This document shows positions 1 to 10,443 of a DNA stretch of 64,000 bases, piece after piece (position 1 is the stretch's first letter; every line of letters starts with the position of its first letter). Made by a program: the position numbers and the translations under genes. The DNA comes from Membranipora membranacea (taxonomy: Eukaryota > Bryozoa > Gymnolaemata > Cheilostomatida > Membraniporidae). Location: positions 14,756,001 through 14,820,000 of the forward strand of contig OU612072.1 of the NCBI GenBank assembly GCA_914767715.1. Direction: 5' to 3'. The notes under the pieces were generated by a model. That model was given only the letters and a program-made list of their open reading frames with translations, was not told the origin of the DNA and made no database searches.

Positions 1-10
1 CCTAACAGAC

Positions 11-32
11 ATATATATATATATATATATAT
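11..32. repeat. (AT)n microsatellite
   Basis: Eleven AT dinucleotides in a row, inside the intron or sequence beyond the last visible exon of the minus-strand coiled-coil gene. Confidence 0.9.
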
Positions 33-185
33 GAAGGATAAATTTTAGTAGAAAGGAAAGAAAACTCTGAGCATATGTAGAACTTGATTGGTTAGGTTGG
101 GCTGACCACACAACACAATCAATCAGAGAGCCGACACTTCGGCTATCCAGAACTGTTCTAATTATAGTCAGTACTAACTACTAAC

Positions 186-3100
186 CTGCTCGACGTGTTT
201 CTGCATATCTTCTATCTCAGCTTTGTACTTCTGTTCAGTCTCTATTTTCTTCCTTTGTAGATCGAGTCTGCAAATATAGATTGAGATCATGTTCTAAGTT
301 TGTAAATTAGCAACATGCAGCAAAGCGTCACACTCAGACTTAACTTGAACATATTCATGTTTCAACCGTTTGTATTCTGTGGTAAGTAGCGCAGAACTGT
401 ACCTGATGTGGTGAACTGATAAACGGCCATGTCACTCCGTCAGCTCAGAATGCCTTGTTCCCTCCCTTAAAACCAATGTCAACTAATGCAAATCAGGTAA
501 ATTTCATGTGAATGCAAGAATATTTGGTAGCCTTACAGGCTATGATTCGTACAGTAGATATTGGAAATGTGATTCTAACAATTAATAAAGCAGGAAGATG
601 GAATGTTTTTGCATATTCCTTGAAACGATACACTTACATCCTTTTTCTAAGCTCATCATTATCTCTGAGTTGTTTGTTGATCTGATTAGTGAGAGCTCTC
701 TCCTGCCCCTCTGCCTTTGATCTGCCAAGGTCTGATTTATATATAAACTGTGGGAAAAATAACATGTAAGCGTTGACATATAAAATTAAAAAAGTTCCTC
801 CGCTTATCATACTGTAATAAAAGGTTGTTCAAATCACAGCCAGCCCTTAAAAGCGTTCGGGATGGCGATCGCCATCCCGAACGCTTTTAAGGGCTGGCTG
901 TGGTTCAAATCAGAAATGGCACACAAAGAACACTTGAGTCTTCTATATGAAACCAAGATTTTAATTATACTACTTTAATTACTACCCTGGGGAGACTTTC
1001 ATTGGGAGTGAGTGAGACTTTGGGGCCATGTCTTGCTCTTAAGGTTAAAAATTTTATGGAGTCAATCCCAAATCGCCAAAATCTACTGTTGAACCAAGCA
1101 GAGACAATTTGAGAGTGAGACCTAAGTTAATTCCTTTCCCTTGGCATGAAATGACCATACATTAATAAGTTAAATAATTAATATAGAGTTTTTAATATAA
1201 AGATCTCACTCGTTATAAATTGTTTTACTGATCAATCGTTAAAGCTTGCATAAACCATACCTTTCTGAGCTCGTCCAGGTCTTTCTCTGTAAACTCAAGT
1301 CTTTTTAGAAGAATATCAAGCTGAGCCTTTGCCTCATCATTCTCTTTGTCCTGAGCTGCCTTTTTTTCTTTAGCCTCATTCTGACGTGAGAGAATGGAAT
1401 GAGAGGTTTAAAAACAACATCAACTTTGTTTTAGATGCTATTGAGTTGATTCTCAAACAACAAGCAATTCCTTGTGATTTCCTCCGGCATCAGAAGTGGT
1501 AATGGTCAATCAACTTTTTTTTGAAAAGTTACTGCTAGTCTCATTAGTAGAGAATTGCGAACCAACAATACCTGATCATCATGCAACTTAATGTTCATCA
1601 TGGTTGTCCCAGCCAACACCCGTTTGTTTGTGCCTTTTTGCTAATACTGCTGTAACATTGATATAACAGGAGTTGTCCTATCAATATCATTGAAAGGACA
1701 ACTCCTTGTTAAACGCATATGATTATAATAATATTAAAGAAGGGAGGGTGGTTAAAGGAGGCTTGCTGGTCAAAGTGACAGCTCAAAATTAAAACCATAA
1801 TTTTATTATTCCACTATTACTCACAATACTGGCTCTGAGTCTGGCCTTCTCAGCTCTGGCTTCAGCTCTCTCCTTAATCATATCTTCTTTAAGCTGAAGT
1901 AAGTCGTCCTCCAAATCCATTATCTGTAAACAAAATCATGATGTCGCATTGCTAAATCGGGAGAACTTAGAGGGTTGTGTTGCCTTATGTGTTGGGAGGG
2001 TTGTGATATATGACCATACTCTACAAAGAACACAGGACCACAGGACAGTCTACTATAAAGCACATTTAAACCTCTCATTCAAAATAGTTGCCAGTTAAGT
2101 TGAGAGGTTTTGAGTTTTTGGGATTAAAGTATTCTGAATGATGTTGTGTGGGAGACCTTTTGTATAGATGTGATCTATCTTGTTGGCTCAATAGACCTAA
2201 GAGGGTTAAAATATGTAAAATATCGGGTTGTTTTGCTAGGTAGGTATTGTTTTCATCTCTGGTGATGAAAACTTAATCTCTGGATGTTCCATCTACATTT
2301 ATAACAGCATTGCAACCCATTGCAATGGTTTCCTGGTTTTGTTCAGAGAACTCATAATTATCATATTCAATACAATGAAAAGTACATAGCACAATTTGCC
2401 ATGCCTGGAGTCACTCCCCCTTATCTGAACCAAATTTATTGCTCCGCAACCAACAATGGCATTTTAGCGCAAAGAATGTGGGTTGAATTTAAGGCCACAA
2501 AAGCAAACGACTGTTTCTCTCACTAAAACCAGGAACCCATTAAAATAATGCATTTACACGTAAAGCAGACGACAGATGAAAGCATGTCATGACATTGCGT
2601 CATCATGATGCCTCAAGCATTGAGCTGCCAAAGGCAAAAGCTTATAATAGTTGTCTGACAATGTCTGTTGGTTGCCAAGCAAGAGGCTGTAGCTTTAGAC
2701 GTAGAGAGATAATATAAAAATAAAGGTTAGCGGTTAAGCTACCATTATCCGCAAAGGAAGAGATTCTCCCTATATACAACAAAATCTCTGTTATTTACGT
2801 TATGATCTCAGTTTAGTACACCAGCTTGACAAGTAAAGGGGGAGCAACTCCATGCATGCAAATTGATAACCCAGATAAGGTTCTTCAACTACAGCGCTCA
2901 CATCTTAAGTTGATGATGCTGTGTTTGCTAGTTGGAAGGCAAACTATGATTTATATAATGACGATACATTGCCTCTGGTTGGATATGGATATCTCATTTT
3001 GGTTTGAAATTAATAATGAGCGAACCACCTTATAAATAAATCTATTTGTTACAGGCCTAGCAGTAGGTGACGATAGGGCTAAGATGGAGTGATGTACATT

Positions 3101-6100
3101 GTAAATATTCACTCCAGTTTAGTATCCTTCTGTGAGAGGGCTTTAGAGAATAGATTTATACAATAACTGTACAATACTTCTCTCTAAATTATTGAATACA
3201 ATAATATCAGCTAAATGTCAGCTGTCTTACCCTGTAGCTCTTGACAGATACCGAATGATAATATAGATGAATTTCCTACAACAACAATGCTAACCCTGAA
3301 ATAGAAAGCCTACCTTTGAGTTAGTACCCCTTAGTTTATCCCGCGTCTCATTGAGCTCTATCTGTTTTGTGGCCTTCTCAGCCATTCTCTGATTGAGAAC
3401 TGTGATAACATCTTCATGCTGTAGCCTCAGCTTATCTCTCTCAGGCCTATGAGAAAAATGCAAAAGTTCTCATTTCAAGGTTCAAACTTGGACTGTATGA
3501 AGCCACCAAAGTGTTCGCTCTTCTTTAATTGACTGTTTGGCTGAGAGAGCCAACCAAACATCCAATAAGATAAGTGCTCAGACTTTGGCTAACTGTAAGA
3601 ATCTTGAGCACACAACTTAAAGGGCAACCAAGGTTTCAAACATGTTATCATTGATTGATAGCAGATTGCACCTTCTGCATATAGGGAAATAGGGAAAAAG
3701 ACCAAATCTAATTCGGATGATTATTCAGCCAGAGTTATTGGGAAACATTTCATCCATCAGGTACTCAAACTCAGCTTAAAGGGCAACCAGGGTTTCAAAC
3801 AACTTCTCATTTATTAATAGCAGATTGCACCTTCTGCATAGGGAAAACTAGAAAATCTAATTCGGATGATTATTCGGCCAGAATTTGTGTGAAACATTTC
3901 ATCCATCAGGTACTCAAACTCAGCTAAAATAGAATACCACAGAGCAGTTTCCTTTTCCTGTTATTATTTAGCCTGTGCTCTATCATCATTACAGCAATGT
4001 CTTGGAACCTCCCCTAAACTGAAGTTTTACCAAGCTTAGAGTCAGCAACTACTTTGAGTTTTGCATCGCGTAATGCACAAAGCTGATGCTGCCTAGCACA
4101 TTATTTACTACCCATTAATGCATTGCTGCGAAACCTTGGTTGCCCTTTAAATAGAATACCACAGAGCAGTTTCCTGTTCCTGTTATTATTTAGCCTGTGC
4201 TCTATCATCATAACAACAATGTCTTGGAACCTCCCCTAAATTGAAGTATTACCCAGCTTAGAGTCAGCAACTACTTTGAGTTTTGCGTCGCGTAATGCAC
4301 AAAGCTGATGCTGCCCAGCACATTATTTCCTACCCATTAATGCATTGCTGCGAAACCTTGGTTGCCCTTTAAAACGGCAAGCCAGGTGTAATCAAGAATA
4401 ACGGCAGAGGGGTAAACAGAAGAAAAATACAGAGAGGCTAGCAAACCTCACACTGAATTGAAGAACTCCAAAATAACTCCAAAAATGTCTAGGTTTGAAA
4501 TATAATGTTGCAAGGTTTGCCTTATACAGTTGAGTTGCCATACAAATACAGACAACACTCTGCTTGAGTTTCACAATCAACAAAAGAATCGAACGATGAC
4601 GTCATAATACTCTTATCATGTACAATCAAGATTTCTTCATCTGACAGCTTTTCTATTTACTATTTACGGCGGTGGAAAAATAAGGGAATCTTAAGTAACA
4701 CAACATATCATAGAGGTAGTGACTCACAAGAGAGCAGCATTCTCTGTCTCTAGCTGTTCATGACGGGTTTGTAGTGCCTCGATGTTAGAATCTATATCCA
4801 CCAGCTGGTGATTGAGCTTATCCACCAAGTCACTATTAGACTGTCGGGCGTTCACAACAGCATCTGTGTAACACAATGGATCAAAGGTTACAGCAATCAA
4901 CAGACATACACGAGCTAAGTCGTGTAGGAGTAGAATGTAGCTCAATGTCATGGCGCATGTCACCAAACACAACAGTGTTGGAGATCTTGGGTTAAAATCC
5001 CATGGCATTCTGCAGACTACCAAACTCTTGCTGATGCGCCAGCTGTGCTCAAACCAGACTGCATTCTGAAGGAACCATTATTGTGGTTTAAACATTTTAA
5101 ACCTATATGGAGTCTCTCCAGTCAGTTAGATTATGAATGAATCAGTGAACACTTAGAGGAAAATAATTTATATGTTGTATTTTAGACAAACAGGTAAAAT
5201 ATTGTTCGATTTATTAGTTATAATTTAACCCATTTTTGATCACCATGGATTTTACCTGCTACTGACTCTTTATGGTCTGTAATATAATATAATGTTAGCA
5301 GCATCGATATATCCTTATGGACTTCACATACAGGGAGGGTCTTAAAATCAAATTGATCCAGATGGTGTCAATTATTAGATCAAGTTTGAAAAGAAAAGAG
5401 AAGTGCAAGTGATTTAAAAGGATAAATGTTGTGACATGGGGATAGCATAGCCCACAAACATGGGCGTATATTACCACCCACGACTCACGACAAGTTGTGG
5501 GTTCAACTAGAATTAAAAAAAAAATTAATTAAGTTTTTTATTTTTTTGAAAAAAATTATTTTTTGAATTTATTTATTTTGGATTTTCATCCTTAAAACAT
5601 CTTCTAAGGGTAGTTTTTCATGCTCTTTCCATATAAAACACCCATTTCTGGGTATAAATTGGATTTAATGGGTGAAAAACCATAAAAATGTCAAATATTG
5701 CGAATAAGTTCGCGAAATTTTTGCGTGCAAGTTGTGTCTGGGGTGAAAAGTGGTTGGTCAGATTTTTCGGAATATACGCCCATGCCCGCAAACTGAAGGT
5801 TAGATGGGAAGTCATATGATCTCAGTGCAATATGAAACAAAGATAGAGTTATTAAATTCATGATAAGCTTGTTTGGCTTATGTTACCATGTATCTCCTTT
5901 CTGTATTGTCCTGGTAGGAATTTGAGCTCATGTCTGAGTATGCTACATTTGATGCTCTCAGCCTCTAGCTGGTCGTGTAACACTGATCGTTGTGTTTCCT
6001 ACGAACAGCAGACAGAGTGCAAGAATTAAACACTGAAGTTGAAACCCCGCATTGTTTTAAAGCCTGGTTCTAAACCTTAGTAGGCCAAGTACACTACAAC

Positions 6101-7098
6101 TACGTATAAGTCTCACAAGTATATACACAGTCTAAGTCAAATTTCAGATCAAGCGGCTGTTGCCGCAGAATACTATCTAACAATATATACTGTCATTCAT
6201 AACCAGATTCAGCAACTGGCACACCGTTTCGGGCAATATAATTTGACAGAAATTGTAAGCATTTGCTTATGCTGTTGCTGTAAGCCACAGAGAACTGATT
6301 TATTGCAATGCATCACAGTATAGATTAATCAAAACTTGCGTACTACAAGTTGGGTACCTACAAGTTCATTGATGGCGTCTATGATGATATCTATATTTCC
6401 CACATCTTGTTCTTTAAAGCCAAAGTTGCTGGCTCGCATTCGATTACCTGAAATTAAATATAATAAATAATACTATTAGCAGAATGTGCAGAAAAGCTAG
6501 CTCAATACAATGTGAGGGTTGCAAAAACTAACCACAGGCAGCGGCATCTTAAATGAATGATGATGATAATTGATTGCCAAAAAAGTATCTAAGAGAGAGA
6601 CCAAAGCTGGCTCAACACAAGTGAGAGCCAAGCGCATTTGTCTTGCTGGTCGGGCAAGTTTTATGCTGACGTCCACATTGACAAGGGATCAGGGTTAGGG
6701 CAGTGATAGAGATGACTGATCACAAGGTCCTGGTGCAAGCCCCACAGAGTGCACTGTTTGTTTAGTATTACAATCTAGGAAGGCACAGTCCCAAATTCGA
6801 AGTCCTCAGTCCATGGTTGGTGCACCAAAGTGCTGCATAAGTACATTGGACACCATTGAACTGCCAAGAAAACTGTCATAGGATATATGTAATGAAATAA
6901 TGAAAAGGTAGCAATTGCAGTAAACCAAGGAGAAAATTGAGTAAACAGGGATTAATTCTCTTTCAATTCAATGCATAATAACTTAAGTAAAATATTATTA
7001 TCCAGTAGTCAACATTTTGTAACCTTACCTAAGTCTGCTAAATGACTTATTGCAATGGGTATGTTATATGCATCATCTTCAGTATACTGCATCAGCAT
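186..7098 (-). CDS. Long coiled-coil protein, N-terminal part, nine exons, runs off the left edge
   Basis: Coding exons in transcript order: 7098-7029, 6447-6362, 5998-5887, 4863-4728, 3446-3314, 1923-1825, 1380-1261, 747-638 and 267-186. All junctions have AG/GT signals and agree in phase, giving 948 nt or 316 residues without a stop. The start at 7098 is supported by an in-frame TGA two codons upstream. The protein begins MLMQYTEDDAYNIPIAISHL, has a short ordered N-terminus with FGFKEQDVGNIDIIIDAINE, a conserved-looking HELKFLPGQYRKEI segment, and is then almost entirely heptad-rich coiled coil (for example LNQRMAEKATKQIELNETR). The last visible exon ends at a donor at 185, so the C-terminus lies outside the window. 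I do not recognise the family. A cilium- or centrosome-type coiled-coil protein is plausible, and CCDC178 is one name worth testing, but that is a guess. It shares a divergent promoter region with RPA3. Confidence 0.85.
827..910. mobile_element. Perfect 68-bp palindrome with 8-bp target duplication (hAT-like micro-MITE)
   Basis: Bases 835-902 are a perfect palindrome: two 34-base arms and no spacer. Its ends are CACAGCCAGCCC and GGGCTGGCTGTG. It is flanked on both sides by the exact octamer GTTCAAAT (827-834 and 903-910). An 8-bp duplication is the mark of hAT-type transposition, so this looks like an extremely short non-autonomous element. It lies in an intron of the coiled-coil gene. A related 36-bp copy is at 42683-42718. 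Confidence 0.85.
3617..4372. mobile_element. TTAA-flanked inverted-repeat element, outer copy, interrupted by a second copy
   Basis: The outer copy runs 3621-3775 and resumes at 4151-4368, with TTAA at 3617-3620 and 4369-4372. Its ends are inverted: AGGGCAACCAAGGTTTC at the left and GAAACCTTGGTTGCCCT at the right. The join across the inner copy restores one continuous element of about 377 bp matching the copy at 59785-60160. There is no coding capacity, so it is non-autonomous. TTAA duplication is typical of piggyBac-type insertion, but the terminal bases do not look like classic piggyBac, so the superfamily stays open. It lies in an intron of the coiled-coil gene. Confidence 0.85.
3780..4146. 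mobile_element. TTAA-flanked element, inner nested copy
   Basis: A 367-bp copy of the same family, flanked by TTAA at 3776-3779 and 4147-4150. It interrupts the outer copy exactly at a TTAA created in the motif CAGCTTAAATAGAATACC; the undisrupted family members read CAGCTAAAATAGAATACC or similar there. It is full length, with both terminal inverted repeats intact (left end AGGGCAACCAGGGTTTC). Confidence 0.85.
5450..5793. mobile_element. 324-bp MITE with 13-bp terminal inverted repeats
   Basis: The ends ATGGGCGTATATT (5460-5472) and AATATACGCCCAT (5771-5783) are perfect inverted copies. The flanks GCCCACAAAC (5450-5459) and GCCCGCAAAC (5784-5793) match at 9 of 10 bases, as expected of an aged 9-10 bp target duplication of Mutator-like type. 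The interior is A/T-rich with no coding frame. It sits in the coiled-coil gene's intron between the exons at 5887 and 4863. Confidence 0.7.
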
Positions 7099-7468
7099 GG
7101 TTCATGTGTATTGTTGCTTTACAAACTGCTGAAGTGTTATTCAAAGTAGCTAAATAAAGAGAACAAATGAAGGACAGATTTTCTCCAGCAAACTGAAAAG
7201 TGGTTTCTCTAAAGGTTTAAAGTTTCAAGCCTCCTGAAGGCAAGAGCATACACATCACTATGGTTACAATACGGTATATTCCGAATATGTTGTTGAACTC
7301 CGTATATGATAGCCCTCTTATCATGATGATAATTATCTTGGGAAAGGTCTTGAAGCTGTTCTTCCAATATCAAGAATCATAGGCTACATATATTAACGCG
7401 GGAAAACCTGAAAAGAAAAGTCAGAAATTCTGTCAAAAGTTTATAAAAATTAAGTTGAAAGGAGAAAA
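7099..7468. promoter_or_regulatory. Divergent promoter region between the coiled-coil gene and RPA3
   Basis: Only 370 bp separate the two start codons, and the genes are transcribed away from each other. The interval therefore must hold the 5' leaders and proximal promoters of both, unless further untranslated exons lie elsewhere. No clear TATA box was seen. It contains an E2F-type element near the RPA3 side. Confidence 0.6.
7397..7404 (-). promoter_or_regulatory. E2F-type site upstream of RPA3
   Basis: On the minus strand this reads TTTCCCGC, a perfect match to the E2F consensus TTTSSCGC, 64 bp upstream of the RPA3 start codon. Replication genes including RPA subunits are typical E2F targets, so the site is well placed, but binding is inferred. 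Confidence 0.5.
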
Positions 7469-9584
7469 ATGGCTTCAGAAGACTTAAGTATCAGAGTGAA
7501 TGGTTCCCAACTACAGGCAAATATGGGGAATGAGGTGATGTTAGTAGGAAAAGGCATGCAGGTAATTTTTTTGTGTTGTTTGGCATCAATTAACCTTTAT
7601 TAATTATTTTCAGAGGAGTTGCAATTGGCAGTGGAGTGGCCTGTGGGTGAGTGACAGCTAGGCCTACTAGCTAATGACTAGTGTAATTAAACTACAGTGG
7701 GTTGGCCTATGATGACTTTAGTTGGTAGGGTATATGATATGTTGATATAACATATCTATCAACTCAGGACTCCTTGCTGCAACATACTTATTTCATTCTC
7801 TTGTATCCTTTCCTTCGCTTTGCTACAGTATTCTGTTGACGTTGTTCTTTATTTTTCAGTCAGGAAACATGTCGATGAAGATGGAGGCATGTGATGGACA
7901 GGTTGTAGATGTCCAGCTCGCACAGCAGGTAAGATTATTGTGCAGCTAGCAATATTTTGTCTACTTGCAGGCCTCGCATGTTAAGCCCCTGAACTGAAGG
8001 TTAACAGGTGTTCAATTCTAAATTGTAGTTGCACTAGAGTCACAGCTGAAGGCTGGCGCCGGAAGTTAGCTATAGGCAGATGAGGTTTTCTATTCGAAAT
8101 CAGAAGAAGGAGAATTATCATCTATCAAAGGTCTAGTTAGCCTATCTTGACATGCCAAACAAAGCTTGTCAAGACAGGCTAACTAGATCTATGATAGAGT
8201 AGGCGTTATTATGAAACTAAAACCAAATATTATGAAAGACTCTGGAAAGTACACATAACTTCCATCTTCGCCTGCAGTTTACCTACACTGGTGGTCTTTA
8301 TTCAAGGTCTAATGTTGCATTTGATGAGCTCTACGCTATTTAATGAAAGCCGAGGAGAGATTTGTCAGTCAGTTTTGAAAATTGTGTGATTCAGTGAATA
8401 AAAGATTATGTCCTCTATTTTACAATGTTCTGTTAAGTATTTGTTTAAAGTTTAAATGTACCTTACCTGGAGTATAAACTTTGTCATACTCTTACATACA
8501 GCACCCTAATTAAGTATCCACAAAAGAAAAATCTACGTTTTCAGCAAAATTATGGCTGGCAAATTCACTAAACCGCATGGACCTTAACTCACTCTAAGCA
8601 GAGCTAGTGAGAATTTGTGCCAGTAAATAGTTAAACTAATCTCGAGGTAAAATATATATATATATATATATTCCGCTCTAATGCAACCTTGAGTTTTATT
8701 CTTCGTTGTCTCATCCTTTGCTGGTATTGATTAAAAGAGTACTTGATTTCAGGTGGACGGTAATATTGCATGTTGTTTGGAGGTGATCGGTACAGTAACA
8801 GGGCCAAAATCTATAAGAGCTAAAGACGTCACACTCCATCCTGACTGGGACGGTGTATTTGGTAAGTTTAACATCAAGAGTATGATGAAACCTAACCTGT
8901 CTTAACAAGATCTTTTGGTTGGCTGGATGTGGGAACCCACACCAACAGATTTCCGCAAGACAGTCTAGGACTCTAGGTGAAACCTTAGTGAGAATAGGAG
9001 TCCCACATGTCTCAGTGATATCGTCTCATAAACAACAACCTTTCGAAATGTCAACTCACACCAATAAAAGGTTTATCAAAGGAACTCATGAACACTTTGG
9101 GGTGTCTGGTTATGTGGTTAAACCTATACTGAATTCCATTGAAAGTCCTTGAAGTGTTTAAAATTGTTGGTATGGTCAAATGTCTCATTTCTCAAGACTG
9201 ACCTGTACTTGAATTGGTGTTTCTTTAAGACTTCCTCCAACACAAATCCTACAGTTGAGTACAGGCTTATCCAGAACCTCTAACATTGACAAAGGATGAG
9301 CAACACTTTATGGGCAACTCTTAGTCATTATATTGCTCATTCTTCATGGTCGATCGGTCTTTCCCTTATCATTTGGTGAAGGTATTTACTTCCATTAAAT
9401 CAGAGATCTCACTCCAACTGGAATGTCTAGATAACTTTTGCAATTTTAGTCAAAAAAATATCTGACGGAATCAAACTGTGATGTGACAACTTGTTTGTTT
9501 GTAGATATGGAAACATACAACTCAACCTTAGAAACAATACACTCAGATAAAAACTTACAGGAATATGTGCTGGGTATGCACTGA
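7469..9584 (+). CDS. RPA3: Replication protein A 14-kDa subunit
   Basis: Four exons, 7469-7561, 7860-7928, 8753-8861 and 9505-9584, join in phase to a 116-aa protein ending at TGA 9582-9584; human RPA3 is 121 aa. It starts MASEDLSIRVNGSQLQAN. Diagnostic stretches are the OB-fold strand around CLEVIGTVTGPKSIRAKDV (about residues 61-79, human counterpart VEVVGRVTAKATI) and the C-terminal helix DMETYNSTLETIHSD (human DLGLYNEAVKIIHD), which forms the trimer interface with RPA1 and RPA2. The protein is the structural small subunit of the single-stranded-DNA-binding RPA heterotrimer used in replication, repair and checkpoint signalling in the nucleus. It lies head to head with the coiled-coil gene. 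Confidence is high on family and gene structure; the short N-terminus is least constrained. Confidence 0.92.
8132..8187. repeat. Inverted repeat, 21-base arms, in RPA3 intron 2
   Basis: The arm TCTAGTTAGCCTATCTTGACA (8132-8152) pairs with 8167-8187 with one mismatch around a 14-base loop. The flanks ATCTATCA and ATCTATGA look like an imperfect 8-bp duplication. A related hairpin is at 9713-9769. Confidence 0.65.
8649..8670. repeat. (AT)n microsatellite in RPA3 intron 2
   Basis: A run of alternating A and T of about 20 bases, roughly 80 bp upstream of the third RPA3 exon. Confidence 0.7.
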
Positions 9585-9712
9585 TATTGACAACAATAAC
9601 CACCATATAACTGTAAAGTGTAGGAGACATTTCTTACTGCATATTCTATCTTTAGCACTATACTGACATTGTGCAATGAAAGCTTTTTCTATGTTTAGTA
9701 AATTGGTAGCCA

Positions 9713-9769
9713 GCCTGTCTTGAAAAGCTCTGTTGGTAGTGGCACACAAACAAAGCTTGACAAGACAGG
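9713..9769. repeat. Inverted repeat related to 8132-8187
   Basis: CCTGTCTTG and CAAGACAGG are inverted around a spacer that shares AAACAAAGCTTGACAAGACAGG-type sequence with the hairpin in RPA3 intron 2. GGTAGC occurs on both sides and may be a target duplication. It lies in the RPA3 3' untranslated region or just beyond. Confidence 0.5.
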
Positions 9770-9845
9770 GTATCCGGTAGCCTAGTCGAGGTTATATATT
9801 CACCCCTCACTGAACTTTGAAAAGAGTTACAGAGATTTCTTGCAG

Positions 9846-9904
9846 ATTCTTACAACGTCAGCTCGGACGATAATGTTCCTTTTTTGGAGTTGTCTTCATC
9901 TTGA
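9846..9904 (+). other. Possible alternative RPA3 terminal exon
   Basis: A good acceptor (TTCTTGCAG) at 9845 is followed by an open frame that is in phase with RPA3 exon 3 and would encode DSYNVSSDDNVPFLELSSS then stop. The exon at 9505 is clearly the conserved one, so this is at most an alternative end or a chance match within the 3' untranslated region. Confidence 0.2.
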
Positions 9905-10007
9905 TATTCCTTTTGCACGGGGGAACAACTTCCTCTAAAATGTCATTTTGTTTCTCGAGGTGATGTATATTATTAATGTATTCTATTTGTATCTTCTTAC
10001 TCTTTTA

Positions 10008-10013
10008 AATAAA
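10008..10013 (+). terminator. RPA3 polyadenylation signal AATAAA
   Basis: The first canonical AATAAA found downstream of the RPA3 stop codon, 424 bp after it, followed by T-rich sequence. It would give a 3' untranslated region of about 450 nt. Confidence 0.6.
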
Positions 10014-10048
10014 GACAATATATTGTTTTGCATTGGTGGTTATTTCAG

Positions 10049-10443
10049 TTTTAAATGAATGCAAAATTGGATATAAAGTGGAAAGTTGCAAGCAGTGTTT
10101 GTATTCATCAAATGCTGAAAAGGTAAGCATTTTTTAATACATATGTAGCAATCAGTGGAGGTGGTAGTGAGTAAGAGCCTCCTTAGTTATCTACATCTTA
10201 TGTTCCAACTACCTACAATTGACCGGTTTAGGCCCTGATGGCAAAGTTAAGTAGTTTTGTGGTAGTGTCTACAAGTGTGTATTGCGGGCGGGGGGGGGGG
10301 AGAATTGATAGAATACAATTTATGTCAACCCGATAATGATTGTTTTAGATATTAAACCGTTTAATTTTGATTGAAACTTTAACTTTTCTTTTACATTTAG
10401 GTGGGATCCATTGAGTTGGTTTGGTATCATCCTGTAAGCTGAT
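10049..10443 (+). other. Two candidate exons of unknown affiliation
   Basis: Exon candidates 10049-10122 (acceptor TTATTTCAG, donor GTAAGC) and 10401-10443 (acceptor TTTACATTTAG) read in one frame as LNECKIGYKVESCKQCLYSS plus NAEK, then VGSIELVWYHPVS and a stop. The first accepts the same phase as the RPA3 exon 3 donor. I do not recognise the peptide. They may be an alternative RPA3 terminus, the end of an unseen small gene, or chance. Confidence 0.25.

Noticed and set aside
582-779. 65-codon minus-strand frame overlapping an exon of the coiled-coil gene
   Set aside because: Wrong frame; the exon 747-638 read from the acceptor at 748-750 continues the coiled coil in phase.
835-902. Transcription terminator or CRISPR-type repeat
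   Set aside because: The genome is eukaryotic, there is no array, and the flanking 8-bp duplications explain the palindrome as a transposon insertion.
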